DNA of 44,532 nt from assembly GCF_000344175.1 (NCBI RefSeq), contig NZ_ALWW01000022.1:1-44532 (forward strand), read 5' to 3'. The notes under the pieces are model-generated. The model was not told the DNA's origin, did no database searches, and worked only from the letters and a program-made list of their open reading frames with translations. Every line of letters begins with the position of its first letter. Position 1 is the stretch's first letter. Below, one piece after another: positions 8,795 through 18,769 of the stretch. Source of the stretch: Listeria fleischmannii subsp. fleischmannii LU2006-1. Its GTDB lineage: Bacteria > Bacillota > Bacilli > Lactobacillales > Listeriaceae. Made by a program: the position numbers and the translations under genes.

Positions 8795-8815
8795 GTAAAC
8801 TAATATAATTAGTTT
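8795..8815. promoter_or_regulatory. TetR operator O2
   Basis: The same palindrome as O1, TAAACTAAT-N3-ATTAGTTTA, differing only in the central spacer. It lies 55 bp (centre to centre) downstream of O1, at or just after the transcription start and just before the ribosome binding site. Confidence 0.82.
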
Positions 8816-8835
8816 ATCTTGAGAGAAGGGATAAT

Positions 8836-10743
8836 TTGTCAACTACGTTTAATAAAAAACTTATTTTTCCAATGGTTTTAGGTTCTGTTTTAAACCCCAT
8901 TAATTCGTCAATGATTGCCGTTGCACTTGTTCCAATTGCAGTTGCTTTTGGTGTAGGAAGTTCAGAAACGGCTTGGCTTGTTTCCGCATTATATTTTGCT
9001 ACAGCAATTGGGCAACCTGTTGTGGGAAAACTTATTGATTCATATGGGCCGCGAAAATTATTTTTAATTGGAACGGTTTTAGTTGGGGTAGCAGGAGTTA
9101 TTGCACTTTTCACACCCGTTTTTTGGCTACTTGTTGTGGCGCGAATTATTTTGGGATTAGGGACGACAGCAGGGTATCCGGCCGCGATGTTTTTAATTAA
9201 GTCAGAAGGTAAGCGAACGGGTGAAGATAATCCGGCTTGGATTTTGACCTTGCTTGTTATTTCGAGTCAAACAGTAGCGGTTATTGGACCGACACTAGGC
9301 GGGTTTTTAATTCATTTAGGAGGCTTTCGACTGGTATTCTCAATCAATATCCCACTTGCCGTCATTGCTTTTCTTGCGGGCTATTTTGTTTTACCGAAAG
9401 AGCATACCAAAACGCAGGTGTCTAAAATGGACTGGGTTGGCGTGTTATACTTTTCAATTGCGACATTCAGCCTTTTATTTTTCCTTATGAATCCGCATAT
9501 CACGTACATTAGTTTTCTTGTTTTAACTATCATCGCAGGTTTTTTGTTTGTTAGACGTGAAAATGCGATGAAGGACCCGTTCATAAATCTCGATGTGCTA
9601 CGTGGCAATCGGCCGCTTATTCGCACCTATATTCGAATTTTATTAGCGGCAACGGTACAATATTCGTTTATGTATGGCTTCGCGCAGTGGCTAGAAATTG
9701 GACGCGGTCTGAGTGAAGTAAGTGCCGGAATGCTGATGATGCCAACGTTTATTAGTTCAATTATCATTTCTGCTCTGGCGGGGAGAAGTTCAAAGTATTT
9801 TATAAAAACATTTGTGGGTGGCATAGTACAGTTTCTTTCCATTAGTTTGCTGCTTCTAACTACAAATACAAGCTCTATTATTTACTTAATCATTGTTGCG
9901 GCGGGTTTTGGGATTACGACAGGATTACTTAATTTAGCGAATCAAAATGTACTTTATTTTCAAGCAGATCCTAAAACGATTGGAGCTTCAAGCGGGCTGC
10001 TTCGAACTTTTTCTTACTTTGGTGCAATGCTAGCAGGGGCTTCAAGCGGGGCTTTTATGAATCATCAAAACCCTACTTTTGGTTTTCATCAAATGGCGTT
10101 TTTGAATCTGTGCTTGGCGCTTATTTTTATTGGTATCACATGGTATGATCGACATAATCTTCAGAAGTTGAAAGGAAGTAATAAAAAAATGACAGATTTA
10201 ACAAAGAAACAATTCGATAATGCTGCACTTGTTGTGATTGATTTACAGGCGGGGATTTTTAATTACGGAGGACCGGAGGGACTTTCTCCGTATTCAATAG
10301 AAGAGGTGGTTAAACGAAATGAGGCGTTGGGCAAGGCGTTTTTAAAGCAGAATTTGCCTGTTGTTCTTATTACTGTCTCAAGATCTCAATTTAGTAAAGA
10401 AGAAGAAGTGGCTTTTACGGCTTTAGTTCCTGAGCTTGAGGCACTCACTGGAGATGATAAGGTAGAGCAGTTTACAAAGTACGAACCAAGTGCGATGTCT
10501 AGTGATGCTCTAAGAAAATGGCTTGCTGCGGAGGGAATTCAAACTATCTTTTTAACGGGTGTGATTACTTCACTCGGGGTAGCGAAGACGGCTATTGATG
10601 CGCATGAGGCAGGATTTAACTTAGTGATTGCAGCGGATGCGATGAGTTCAAGAACGAAAGAAGATCATGATGAGTATGTTGAAAAGCATTTTCCGAACTA
10701 TGCTACACTCACAACAACAAATGAGATTTTAAATCTGTTATAA
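8836..10743 (+). CDS. DHA2-type MFS efflux protein fused to an isochorismatase-like domain
   Basis: This 635-residue protein starts at TTG (8836), 8 nt after GAGAGAAGGG; no ATG fits better. Residues about 1-440 form a drug:H+ antiporter-type MFS domain of up to 14 membrane segments. Residues 452-635 form an isochorismatase-fold hydrolase (VVIDLQAGIF with D469, TKYEPSAM, GVITSLGVAKTA). The usual nucleophilic cysteine position is G581, as in true isochorismatases of the EntB/PhzD kind. An internal AGGAAG and ATG at 10189 could start the hydrolase alone, so this may be a recent fusion or two genes joined by an indel. It diverges from a TetR gene with matching operators. The substrate is unknown. 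Confidence 0.85.
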   Translation: MSTTFNKKLIFPMVLGSVLNPINSSMIAVALVPIAVAFGVGSSETAWLVSALYFATAIGQPVVGKLIDSYGPRKLFLIGTVLVGVAGVIALFTPVFWLLVVARIILGLGTTAGYPAAMFLIKSEGKRTGEDNPAWILTLLVISSQTVAVIGPTLGGFLIHLGGFRLVFSINIPLAVIAFLAGYFVLPKEHTKTQVSKMDWVGVLYFSIATFSLLFFLMNPHITYISFLVLTIIAGFLFVRRENAMKDPFINLDVLRGNRPLIRTYIRILLAATVQYSFMYGFAQWLEIGRGLSEVSAGMLMMPTFISSIIISALAGRSSKYFIKTFVGGIVQFLSISLLLLTTNTSSIIYLIIVAAGFGITTGLLNLANQNVLYFQADPKTIGASSGLLRTFSYFGAMLAGASSGAFMNHQNPTFGFHQMAFLNLCLALIFIGITWYDRHNLQKLKGSNKKMTDLTKKQFDNAALVVIDLQAGIFNYGGPEGLSPYSIEEVVKRNEALGKAFLKQNLPVVLITVSRSQFSKEEEVAFTALVPELEALTGDDKVEQFTKYEPSAMSSDALRKWLAAEGIQTIFLTGVITSLGVAKTAIDAHEAGFNLVIAADAMSSRTKEDHDEYVEKHFPNYATLTTTNEILNLL

Positions 10744-10754
10744 ACAGATTAAAT

Positions 10755-10793
10755 AAAAAAACGCCCTTTTCAATAGCGAAAAGGGCGTTTTCA
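10755..10793. terminator. Bidirectional terminator between the efflux gene and menA
   Basis: AAAACGCCCTTTTC / GAAAAGGGCGTTTT stem with a short loop, flanked by A and T runs. It serves the plus-strand efflux gene and the minus-strand menA. Confidence 0.92.
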
Positions 10794-10795
10794 TT

Positions 10796-11734
10796 TTACA
10801 TAAATAAATTTGTTTGTAATAAGCTTAGTAAATAACTAATGGCTAAAATAATACCAAAAATGGTAATCGCTTTTGACGTTGCTTTCATCGCTGGAATCAT
10901 GGTAATGGGTTCTGTACGGCCAATGAAACGTCTGACGGAACGAATGGCTTCCGGTGCACTAATTAAAATGAGTAAGGTCCAGTACGGGGCGTTTGCAAAG
11001 AAAATCAGCGAGATTTCAAATGCATAAGCAAATACATAAGCTAGGGCAAATAAAATGGTGGCTTTTTTTCTGCCGAGTAAAATGGCTAATGTTAAACGAC
11101 CGCTTTCTTTATCAGGGTCTAAATCGCGGATGCTGTTTGCGAGTAATAAATTCCCAACTAATACCATAATCGGGATGGAAATTAAAACGATTTGTGAGCT
11201 AATGAATTCTGCTTGAATATAAAATGAAATAAATGTAATCACACCACCCATGAAAAATCCGGCCATAATTTCGCCAAAAGGGGTGTAGGCAATAGGGTAA
11301 GGACCTCCAGTGTATAAGTAGCCGACAAGCATACAAATCGCACCTAGTAAGCCAACATACCAGTTTAGCTCGATAGAAAGATATACGCCGCCTAAAATAG
11401 AAAGAATGTAAAGTAAGGTGGCAAGGAAGAGAATGAGACCAGGTCGCATACCATTTCTTACAATCGCGCCACCATTCCCAACTGAATGTTCGTCATCATG
11501 CCCTTTTTTATAATCATAGTATTCATTAAATAAATTGGCCGATGTTTGTATAAAGAAACAGGCGATAAGCATGACGATAAATCGCGTAAATTGAAAATTT
11601 GAATAGAGCATTGCGACGGATGTACCTAGAAATACAGGCACAAAGGAGGCAACTAAAGTGTGTGGCCGAAGTAAGGTCCACCATTTATTAAAACCAGATT
11701 GTCTGGCAAGTACTTGTCTTTCCTGCGCTGCCAT
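10796..11734 (-). CDS. menA: 1,4-dihydroxy-2-naphthoate polyprenyltransferase MenA
   Basis: MenA attaches the polyprenyl chain to DHNA in the membrane, giving demethylmenaquinone. The 312-residue protein has about 8-9 membrane segments and the UbiA-family aspartate motifs NEYYDYKKGHDDEH and DLDPDKESGR. I chose the ATG at 11734 (MAAQERQ) because AAAAGGAGCG lies 6 nt upstream; the open frame extends 28 codons further without a ribosome binding site. It diverges from menF-D-H-B-E, the same split layout I recall in Listeria and Bacillus. Confidence 0.95.
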   Translation of the reverse strand: MAAQERQVLARQSGFNKWWTLLRPHTLVASFVPVFLGTSVAMLYSNFQFTRFIVMLIACFFIQTSANLFNEYYDYKKGHDDEHSVGNGGAIVRNGMRPGLILFLATLLYILSILGGVYLSIELNWYVGLLGAICMLVGYLYTGGPYPIAYTPFGEIMAGFFMGGVITFISFYIQAEFISSQIVLISIPIMVLVGNLLLANSIRDLDPDKESGRLTLAILLGRKKATILFALAYVFAYAFEISLIFFANAPYWTLLILISAPEAIRSVRRFIGRTEPITMIPAMKATSKAITIFGIILAISYLLSLLQTNLFM

Positions 11735-11819
11735 TTTATTCGCTCCTTTTTTAAAATATCCTTTCTTCATTTTAGGGAAAATAGTGAGTTTCGTCAATGA
11801 ATAAAGTAAAAATCGCAAA

Positions 11820-11850
11820 ATGAGCAGGAAGATTGTATTTTTGATATAAT
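11820..11850 (+). promoter_or_regulatory. Likely promoter of the menFDHBE operon
   Basis: An extended -10 (TGATATAAT, perfect TATAAT at 11845-11850) lies 33 nt before the menF start. No clear -35 box is seen, as is usual for extended -10 promoters. Confidence 0.6.
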
Positions 11851-11883
11851 AGAAAGAGTGTTAGTAAAGGAGCGATGAATAAT

Positions 11884-13274
11884 ATGGGAATTACATTACC
11901 TCTTGCTTTGTTTGAACAAGCGAAACGTCATGCAACAAAAGATAAACCTGCTCTTCTAAGTTGGGTGCACGAATGCCCGCAAGATTTGGCACCGCATTTG
12001 TTATATCAAAAAGCGAAAGATGCCTTTTCTGGAGAGCGTTTCTTTTGGCAAAATCCTGAGATGACGCTAACACTGGCTGGCTTTGGTGTTACGGAACAAT
12101 ATTTAGCGGCTGATAAAGCAAAAGATGCTTTTCTGGTTTAGAAGATAAAATTAACGCTTTAAAACTAAGAACCGTAACCAACGCAACAGAAAAAGGGACT
12201 GGACCACTTTATTTTGGTGGTTTCAAATTCGATCCAGAACGCGAGACAGATAAAGAATGGCAAGCCTTTAAAGATGGCTTATTTTACTTGCCACTTTTTC
12301 TAGTAACGAAAAAAGGGAAAGAAGTCTTTTTAACAGTAAATTTAGTTGTCTATCCAGACGATGAAGTGAAAAAACTAGAAGCTGTAAGAGGCCAGTGGGA
12401 AAAAATAATAGATGCAAAACGACCAGAGATGGAAGTGGATGCACTTATCACAGCAAAGGAATTAGAAACGGATGAGTTTTTAGAAAATGCGCGCGATATC
12501 ATTGCGTTACTAAAAGACTCAGAAGACTTACATAAAGTAGTATTATCGCGGAGAATGGGCTTAAGATTTAGTAAGCAAATTGATAGTGGAGCGGTTCTTC
12601 AAAAAATGATGGATACACAAGAAAACAGTTATTTTTTTGTGATGGAAAAAGGAGCTGCTTTATTTTTCGGTGCAACGCCAGAAAGGTTAGTAGCCGTTTC
12701 AGAAGATAAAATACATTCTTCGTGTGTGGCAGGTTCAGCTAGACGTGGTAGTACAAAAGAAGAAGATGAACAGTTGGGGAATGCCTTATTAAAAGATGCC
12801 AAAAACTTACGAGAACACCATTATGTCGTAGAAATGATTGAAGAAACCTTGCAACAATTTGCAGACGACTTGACGATTTCAAGTGAGCCGGTTCTACTTA
12901 AAAACCGTGACATTCAACATTTATACATGAATGTTCATGCTAAAAAACGGAATGATGTGAACATCTTACAAATTGCGCGAGCCCTCCATCCAACCCCAGC
13001 GTTAGGTGGTTCGCCAAAAGATTTGGCGCGAGCGATTATTCGAATGAAAGAAACAAGTGATCGTGGCTTTTACGGCGGCCCAATTGGTTTTATTGACACC
13101 GATTTTGACGGTGAATTTGCTGTTGCGATTCGTTCCGGACTTGTCATTGATGCACTTGGCGTGCTTTATGCTGGATGCGGCATAGTATCTGATTCTGTTC
13201 CAGAAGAAGAATTACAAGAAACGAAAGTTAAATTTCAACCCATGTTACGTGTTTTAGGAGGAAATGTCGAATGA
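11884..13274 (+). CDS. menF: Isochorismate synthase MenF, split by a -1 frameshift
   Basis: MenF converts chorismate to isochorismate, the entry step of menaquinone synthesis. The chorismate-binding signature is complete near the C-terminus (GGSPKDLARAII, DRGFYGGPIGF, VLYAGCGIVSDSVPEEE). The frame breaks at a TTTT run (12129-12132). With one more T the protein continues AFSGLEDKINALK and joins the downstream frame exactly, giving about 463 residues. The first ATG (11875) is too close to GGAG, so 11884 is the better start. It overlaps menD by ATGA. A sequencing error is likely because the rest of the pathway is intact. Confidence 0.9.
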
Positions 13275-15007
13275 GTCATCAAGCAACTATGACAGCTTAT
13301 TTAAGTGCTTTTATTGAAGAATTAATTCAAGCTGGTGTGAAGGAAGCCGTTATTAGCCCTGGTTCTAGATCCACTCCAATTGCGCTTCTTATGGCGGAGC
13401 ATCCAACTCTTAAAATCCATGTAGATGTAGATGAACGTTCAGCTGGATTTTTTGCCCTAGGAATTGCTAAAGCATCTAAAAATCCTGTTGTTTTACTTTG
13501 TACAAGCGGAACAGCAGCAGCTAACTATTTTCCGGCAGTAGCGGAAGCCAATTTATCACAAATTCCACTTATAGTCTTAACCGCCGATCGACCTCATGAA
13601 CTGCGAAATATAGGGGCACCCCAAGCGATGGATCAAATTGAGTTGTTTGGGAATCATGTGAAAGATATGGTGGATATGGCAATACCAGAAGGAACAAACG
13701 AAATGCTTCGCTATGCAAAATGGCATGGCAGTCGTTCCGTTGATATTGCGCTTAAAACGCCGCGTGGGCCAGTGCATTTAAATTTCCCATTACGCGAGCC
13801 GCTTACGCCAATTCTAGACCCGTCCCCTTTTACACAAACAGGGCAGAAAAAGCACCACGTCAGAATTTACTACACACATGAAGTTTTAGAACAAAGTGCC
13901 TTAGATAAAATGTTTCAAGATTGTTCGGGGAAAAAAGGGGTCATCATCGCCGGACCACTTGATAAGAAGAATTTGGAAGGGAAGCTCGTTTTGGCGGCTC
14001 AAAAATTAGGCTGGCCTATACTCGCGGACCCGCTATCTGGTCTTCGTTCCTACGGTGAAAAAGACCAGGTTGTAATCGACCAATATGATGCGCTTCTTAA
14101 AAATGAGGCGTTTCAAACTGCGATTGAACCTGAAATGGTCGTCAGATTCGGCGCAATGCCCGTCTCGAAATCCTTAAAAATTTGGTTAGAGTCGCTCGAT
14201 GTAAGAACTTTTGTAGTGGATCCCGGGGCGGCTTGGCGGGACCCTGTGAAGGGTGTAACGGATATGATTCATTGCGATGAGCGTTTCTTACTAGAAGAGC
14301 TTACTCAGGCGGCGTTTGATGTACCGGAAAATTGGCTTTCTGTGTGGCAAAAATTAAATAAATCTGCGCAAAACGTGCTTTCTTCCCATATGAAAGAGGG
14401 AGATTTGCTTGAAGAGGGGCAAATTGTGAGTGTGCTACGGGAACATCTTCCTGATCAATCGGGCTTATTTATTGGTAACAGTATGCCGATTCGTGATGTA
14501 GACACGTACTTTATGCAGACGGATAAGCGTGTTAAGATGCTCGCAAACCGCGGTGCTAACGGGATTGATGGTGTTGTTTCTGCGGCGCTTGGTGCGAGTA
14601 CAGTTTTACAACCGATGTACTTACTGATTGGGGATTTATCTTTTTACCATGATATGAATGGCCTTTTAATGGCGAAAAAGTATCGTTTAAATCTCACCAT
14701 TATTGTTGTGAATAATGATGGCGGCGGTATTTTCTCCTTTTTACCACAAGCAGGCACGCCAAAATATTTTGAGTCATTATTTGGAACGTCCACAAATCTT
14801 GATTTTAGTCATGCTGCGGCGCTCTATGATGCTGGCTATGAAAAGATTACGCGTCTAAATGATTTAGAGGATGCGCTTGATAAGGCGGCCTTCCGTAAAG
14901 GGCTGAACATCATCGAGGTGCGCACAAATCGTCATGAAAACGTGGCACACCATCAGGCTCTTTGGGAAAAAATGGCGAAACAAGTGGAGCGTGACCTTAC
15001 GAAATGA
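13271..15007 (+). CDS. menD: MenD, SEPHCHC synthase
   Basis: This thiamine-diphosphate enzyme (578 residues, normal length) joins 2-oxoglutarate to isochorismate and releases CO2, giving SEPHCHC. The N-terminal ThDP glutamate region is VDVDERSAGFF; the C-terminal ThDP-binding region has GDLSFYHDMNGLL and NNDGGGIFSFLPQ. SPGSRSTPIALL near residue 30 is typical of MenD. The start overlaps the menF stop and the stop overlaps the menH start, so translation is coupled through the operon. Confidence 0.98.
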   Translation: MSHQATMTAYLSAFIEELIQAGVKEAVISPGSRSTPIALLMAEHPTLKIHVDVDERSAGFFALGIAKASKNPVVLLCTSGTAAANYFPAVAEANLSQIPLIVLTADRPHELRNIGAPQAMDQIELFGNHVKDMVDMAIPEGTNEMLRYAKWHGSRSVDIALKTPRGPVHLNFPLREPLTPILDPSPFTQTGQKKHHVRIYYTHEVLEQSALDKMFQDCSGKKGVIIAGPLDKKNLEGKLVLAAQKLGWPILADPLSGLRSYGEKDQVVIDQYDALLKNEAFQTAIEPEMVVRFGAMPVSKSLKIWLESLDVRTFVVDPGAAWRDPVKGVTDMIHCDERFLLEELTQAAFDVPENWLSVWQKLNKSAQNVLSSHMKEGDLLEEGQIVSVLREHLPDQSGLFIGNSMPIRDVDTYFMQTDKRVKMLANRGANGIDGVVSAALGASTVLQPMYLLIGDLSFYHDMNGLLMAKKYRLNLTIIVVNNDGGGIFSFLPQAGTPKYFESLFGTSTNLDFSHAAALYDAGYEKITRLNDLEDALDKAAFRKGLNIIEVRTNRHENVAHHQALWEKMAKQVERDLTK

Positions 15008-15783
15008 AGCTCTTTTCTCATTTTGTAGACCATCATGAAAAGTTAGATATGATGTGGCTACACGGTTTTACGGGGTCGCATCAGACCTTTTGTCAGTTGG
15101 ACATATTAAAAGCAAATTTAATTTTGCCTGATTTACCTGGTCACGGGAAGTCGGATTCGAATTGCGCAGAGGATTATTCTCTTTCGGCTACAGAAGCCGC
15201 GTTAAACGCGCTTTTAAGACCTCAGCAAAAAACCATTTTAGCTGGCTATTCGATGGGCGCTCGACTTGCTATGTCCCAAGTTATGCAAAATCAAAATCGC
15301 TTTTCGGGTCTCGTTATGATAAGCGGTTCGCCGGGACTTCAAACGGAGCCTGAGCGGTTAAATCGGCGCGCGCGTGATGCAGAATTGGCGCAGTTTATTA
15401 AAGAAAAAGGGCTAACTGAATTTGTTTCTTACTGGGAAAACTTGCCTTTATTTGCCTCGCAAAAGAAGCTCAACGTAGAAGTACAGGAGCGTATTCGGCG
15501 TGAACGTTTAAGTCAGTCTGAGTCTGGGCTTATGCATAGTCTAGCTGGTGTTGGAACGGGGAGTTTACCTTCTTATTGGGATAAACTATCAAGTCTTTCT
15601 ATGCCTGTTTTATTGATTACTGGTGAATTAGATAAAAAGTTTTGTGACATAGCTCAAAAAATGGCAGACTTACTACCGAATGTGACATATGTTTGTGTAG
15701 AAGGTGCAGGTCACGCGGTGCATCTAGAAGCACCGGAAGAAGTATCGAAAATAATTAATAAGTGGTTAAACAACCATTTTTAG
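15004..15783 (+). CDS. menH: MenH, SHCHC synthase (alpha/beta hydrolase)
   Basis: MenH removes pyruvate from SEPHCHC to give SHCHC. The 259-residue alpha/beta-hydrolase has HGFTGSHQTF after the second strand, the nucleophile elbow GYSMGAR (S83), an acid in ITGELDKKF and the catalytic His in EGAGHAVHLE. The length fits MenH. It overlaps menD by 4 nt, and menB starts 12 nt downstream after AGGAGG. Confidence 0.93.
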   Translation: MKLFSHFVDHHEKLDMMWLHGFTGSHQTFCQLDILKANLILPDLPGHGKSDSNCAEDYSLSATEAALNALLRPQQKTILAGYSMGARLAMSQVMQNQNRFSGLVMISGSPGLQTEPERLNRRARDAELAQFIKEKGLTEFVSYWENLPLFASQKKLNVEVQERIRRERLSQSESGLMHSLAGVGTGSLPSYWDKLSSLSMPVLLITGELDKKFCDIAQKMADLLPNVTYVCVEGAGHAVHLEAPEEVSKIINKWLNNHF

Positions 15784-15795
15784 GAGGTTTTTTCT

Positions 15796-16611
15796 ATGAT
15801 TGAATGGAAAACGGAGAAAGTATTTGAGGAAATTAAATATGAGTCTCATGGCGGGATTGCGAAGGTGACAATTAATCGTCCGCATGTACATAATGCCTTT
15901 ACACCAAAAACGGTCATGGAAATGATTGATGCGTTTAATTTGGCACGCGACGATGAAAAAATTGGCGTCATTATTTTAACTGGAGAAGGCGAAAAAGCGT
16001 TCTGTTCTGGTGGGGACCAAAAAGTTCGCGGTCACGGTGGCTATGTTGGGGATGACCAAATTCCGCGTCTTAATGTGCTTGATTTACAGCGCTTGATTCG
16101 TGTGATTCCAAAACCGGTTATTGCAATGGTTGCTGGCTGGTCTATTGGTGGGGGAAATGTCCTTCAACTTGTTTGTGATATTACGATTGCAGCGGACAAT
16201 GCGAAGTTTGGACAAACGGGGCCAAATGTTGGGAGCTTTGATGCAGGATATGGATCAGGCTACTTGGCGCGCGTCATCGGTCATAAAAAGGCGAAAGAAG
16301 TTTGGTTTATGTGCCGTCAGTATAGTGCTGTGGAAGCACTTGAAATGGGCTGGATTAACACAGTTGTTCCGCTTTCTGAACTGGAAAATGAGACGGTTGC
16401 ATGGGCAGAAGAAATGCTTAAGAAAAGTCCAACCGCGCTACGTTTCATCAAAGCGGCATTTAATGCGGATACAGATGGTTTAGCGGGTATTCAACAACTC
16501 GCAGGAGACGCAACACTTTTATACTATACAACAGATGAAGCGAAAGAAGGACGCGATGCATTTAAAGAAAAACGCGATCCAGACTTCGATCAGTTCCCTA
16601 AATTCCCATGA
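15796..16611 (+). CDS. menB: MenB, 1,4-dihydroxy-2-naphthoyl-CoA synthase
   Basis: This 271-residue crotonase-family enzyme cyclises o-succinylbenzoyl-CoA to DHNA-CoA. The typical MenB segments are present: [11 protein letters not shown] near residue 72, the oxyanion loop [31 protein letters not shown] and the C-terminal [13 protein letters not shown]. The start follows AGGAGGTTTTTTCT. Its stop overlaps the menE start. Confidence 0.98.
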   Translation: MIEWKTEKVFEEIKYESHGGIAKVTINRPHVHNAFTPKTVMEMIDAFNLARDDEKIGVIILTGEGEKAFCSGGDQKVRGHGGYVGDDQIPRLNVLDLQRLIRVIPKPVIAMVAGWSIGGGNVLQLVCDITIAADNAKFGQTGPNVGSFDAGYGSGYLARVIGHKKAKEVWFMCRQYSAVEALEMGWINTVVPLSELENETVAWAEEMLKKSPTALRFIKAAFNADTDGLAGIQQLAGDATLLYYTTDEAKEGRDAFKEKRDPDFDQFPKFP

Positions 16612-18026
16612 TAAATTGGTTAATCAAGCGAGCGCAGGTTTCTAGTCAGAAAACTGCGCTTGTTTATCGCAATAAATCCTATTCTTTTAAAGAAGTGTAT
16701 CAAACGGCGTCTCATTATGCTGGTCAATTGGCGAGTTTTTCTATTAAAAGTGGAGATTATGTAGGCTTACTTGGAAAAAATAATCGGGAAACTTATTTTA
16801 TGATTCATGCGATTCATCTTATTGGCGCCATTCCAGTTTTTTTAAATAATCGTTTGACGGCTTCTGAAATGAATTTTCAAATTAAAGACAGCAAGGTAGT
16901 TTGCACGTTTTTTGATGATTCTTTTGAGACTATTTCGAGGGATTTAAGCGGTGATTGCTACGCGTTTTCTGATGTAGAAGCCAAAACGCCAAAAGCTTTT
17001 TTACCCGTAGAAATGGATTTTAGTGATGTTGCTTCTGTGATGTATACGTCTGGAACGACGGGCTATCCGAAAGGGGTCTTGCAAACGTTTGGCAACCACT
17101 TTTTTAGTGGGACGGCCTCTGCCTTAAATTTTGGGCTAAATCCAGCAAAGGATGCTTGGCTTTGTGTGGTGCCGATTTTTCATATTAGCGGGCTGTCGAT
17201 TTTAATGCGCTCTGTGATTTACGGCATTCCAGTTTTTCTTGAGGAAAAATTTGATGTCGCCTCAGCAAGCGAAAAACTTTTAGGCGGGGAAATAACGCAT
17301 ATTTCGGTTGTTGAAACGATGCTTAAACGTCTTTTAGAAGTGAATCAAGGACCTTTTCATGAAAATTTACGCGTCGTACTTCTCGGCGGGAGTGCCGTTC
17401 GAAAAGAGCTCATTGAATCTTGTTTTAAACGGGATATACCGATTGTTCAGTCATACGGAATGACGGAAACAGCCTCTCAAATTGTTGCGCTAGACACATC
17501 GCTTGCAAAAGAAAAAATAGGTTCTTCTGGACGCATTTTATTTCCGTCTGAACTACATATCGAAAAAGCAACTGAAACGGATTTAGATGGCGAAATATGG
17601 CTACGCGGCCCGACAATCTTTAAAGGCTATTTAAATCAAGCAGAAGCAACAAAAAATGCTTTTTCAAATGGTTATTTCCGTACAGGCGATCTCGGCCATA
17701 TCGATTCTGACGGTTTCCTCTATGTAGCAGAGCGAAGAGGCGATTTAATTATCTCAGGCGGTGAAAATATTTATCCGACAGAAGTCGAACATGCTATTTT
17801 GTTAGATGAAAATGTCCTAGAAGCCGCTGTTGTGGGAAAAAAAGACGCCAAGTGGGGAGAAGTGCCTATTGCACACCTCGTTGTTAGACCCACTTTTGAA
17901 GAAGAAAGACTCGTTACGATTTTAAAAAGTAAACTCGCCCCATTTAAAATCCCTAAGTCGTTCCATATTAAAAATGAACTTCCTAAAACAGCGTCTGGTA
18001 AAGTAAAACGACACGCCTTAAAATAA
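16608..18026 (+). CDS. menE: MenE, o-succinylbenzoate-CoA ligase
   Basis: MenE activates o-succinylbenzoate with ATP and CoA. This ANL-superfamily adenylate-forming ligase has 472 residues, the P-loop [13 protein letters not shown], the [10 protein letters not shown] motif, YFRTGDLG, and the C-terminal catalytic lysine in [14 protein letters not shown]. It ends the menF-D-H-B-E run. I did not see menC (o-succinylbenzoate synthase), which must lie elsewhere. Confidence 0.97.
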   Translation: MINWLIKRAQVSSQKTALVYRNKSYSFKEVYQTASHYAGQLASFSIKSGDYVGLLGKNNRETYFMIHAIHLIGAIPVFLNNRLTASEMNFQIKDSKVVCTFFDDSFETISRDLSGDCYAFSDVEAKTPKAFLPVEMDFSDVASVMYTSGTTGYPKGVLQTFGNHFFSGTASALNFGLNPAKDAWLCVVPIFHISGLSILMRSVIYGIPVFLEEKFDVASASEKLLGGEITHISVVETMLKRLLEVNQGPFHENLRVVLLGGSAVRKELIESCFKRDIPIVQSYGMTETASQIVALDTSLAKEKIGSSGRILFPSELHIEKATETDLDGEIWLRGPTIFKGYLNQAEATKNAFSNGYFRTGDLGHIDSDGFLYVAERRGDLIISGGENIYPTEVEHAILLDENVLEAAVVGKKDAKWGEVPIAHLVVRPTFEEERLVTILKSKLAPFKIPKSFHIKNELPKTASGKVKRHALK

Positions 18027-18041
18027 ATGGGAGGAATCAAT

Positions 18042-18575
18042 TTGTTTCAACAAGAATTAGAGAACGGAATTAGAATCCGAGTGCTAGAACAATCAGATAT
18101 TGATGCCTATCATAATTTAATTATGGAAGCCAAAGATGAACTAAAAGAATGGCTTACGGTGAGTGAAAAAGTAGCGACAAAAGAGCAAACTGCTGAAAAT
18201 ATTGCCTATCAAATGAAAGTAAATGACCCTGTCCCCACTTTATTTATGATTGAATTCGAAAATCAATTAGTAGGCCAAATTAGTTTCCATACGGTTGATG
18301 ATACCAATCAAAGTGGTGAAATTGGTTATTGGCTTTTAAAAGCCTATCAAGGTCACGGAATCATGACAAAAGCGCTGAATTTTTTGATAACATATGGTTT
18401 TATGACTCTTAAGTTTCACCGACTTGAAATGAAAATTGCAAAGGGAAACACGAAAAGCCATCTGTTAGCTAAAAGGCTTGGGTTTAGGCAAGAAGGAGTT
18501 TTAAAAGAAGCCAAATATTTAAATGGGCAATTTATTGATTATATTGTTTATGGCTTGCTAGAACAGGATAAATAA
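18042..18575 (+). CDS. GNAT N-acetyltransferase, RimJ/RimL-like
   Basis: This acetyl-CoA-dependent N-acetyltransferase (177 residues from the chosen start) has the acetyl-CoA binding segment YQGHGIMTKAL and the later helix NTKSHLLAKRLGFRQEG, as in ribosomal-protein alanine acetyltransferases; the true substrate is unknown. The frame opens with ATG at 18027, but that ATG precedes the GGGAGG ribosome binding site. The real start is the TTG at 18042, 7 nt after it. It directly follows menE and is probably cotranscribed. Confidence 0.9.
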   Translation: MFQQELENGIRIRVLEQSDIDAYHNLIMEAKDELKEWLTVSEKVATKEQTAENIAYQMKVNDPVPTLFMIEFENQLVGQISFHTVDDTNQSGEIGYWLLKAYQGHGIMTKALNFLITYGFMTLKFHRLEMKIAKGNTKSHLLAKRLGFRQEGVLKEAKYLNGQFIDYIVYGLLEQDK

Positions 18576-18601
18576 AGAGAATCCAAGCAATTGGATTCTC
18601 T
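18570..18601. repeat. First copy of a 32-bp repeated terminator hairpin
   Basis: Identical to 18770-18801. It contains the palindrome AGAGAATCC-AAGCAATT-GGATTCTCT. This copy has lost its T-run: the palindromic element at 18601-18723 begins where the run should be. It lies right after the GNAT stop codon. Confidence 0.9.
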
Positions 18602-18723
18602 CAGACTGCTGACAAATGGTGAGATTCTAGGCAGGGCCGAGTACCGGAGCGGAGCGTACTCGAGTACGTGAGCACCGGAACGGAAGGTTTAACGACGAAG
18701 GTTGCCGTTTGTCAGCAGTCTGA
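18601..18723. repeat. 123-bp GC-rich palindromic intergenic element, MITE-like
   Basis: The ends are a perfect 16-bp inverted repeat (TCAGACTGCTGACAAA / TTTGTCAGCAGTCTGA). The interior is much richer in GC than the surroundings and holds GTACTCGAGTAC (a perfect 12-bp palindrome) and further CCGG-flanked arms, so the RNA would fold strongly. It encodes no protein. It sits between two copies of a terminator. The form fits a non-autonomous miniature element or dispersed structured repeat; I have a vague memory of similar sequences in other Listeria genomes but cannot check. Confidence 0.75.
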
Positions 18724-18769
18724 TTTTGGCGTGCGTCGTTTTGTTTTGCGTAAGCTTTGCGTTTTTCTA

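Noticed and set aside
8836-10188. Annotating the MFS domain alone as a complete gene
   Set aside because: There is no stop codon between the MFS and hydrolase parts in the sequence as given, so a single frame is reported with the caveat.
11735-11818. 28-codon upstream extension of MenA
   Set aside because: No ribosome binding site, and the ATG at 11734 has AAAAGGAGCG at good distance.
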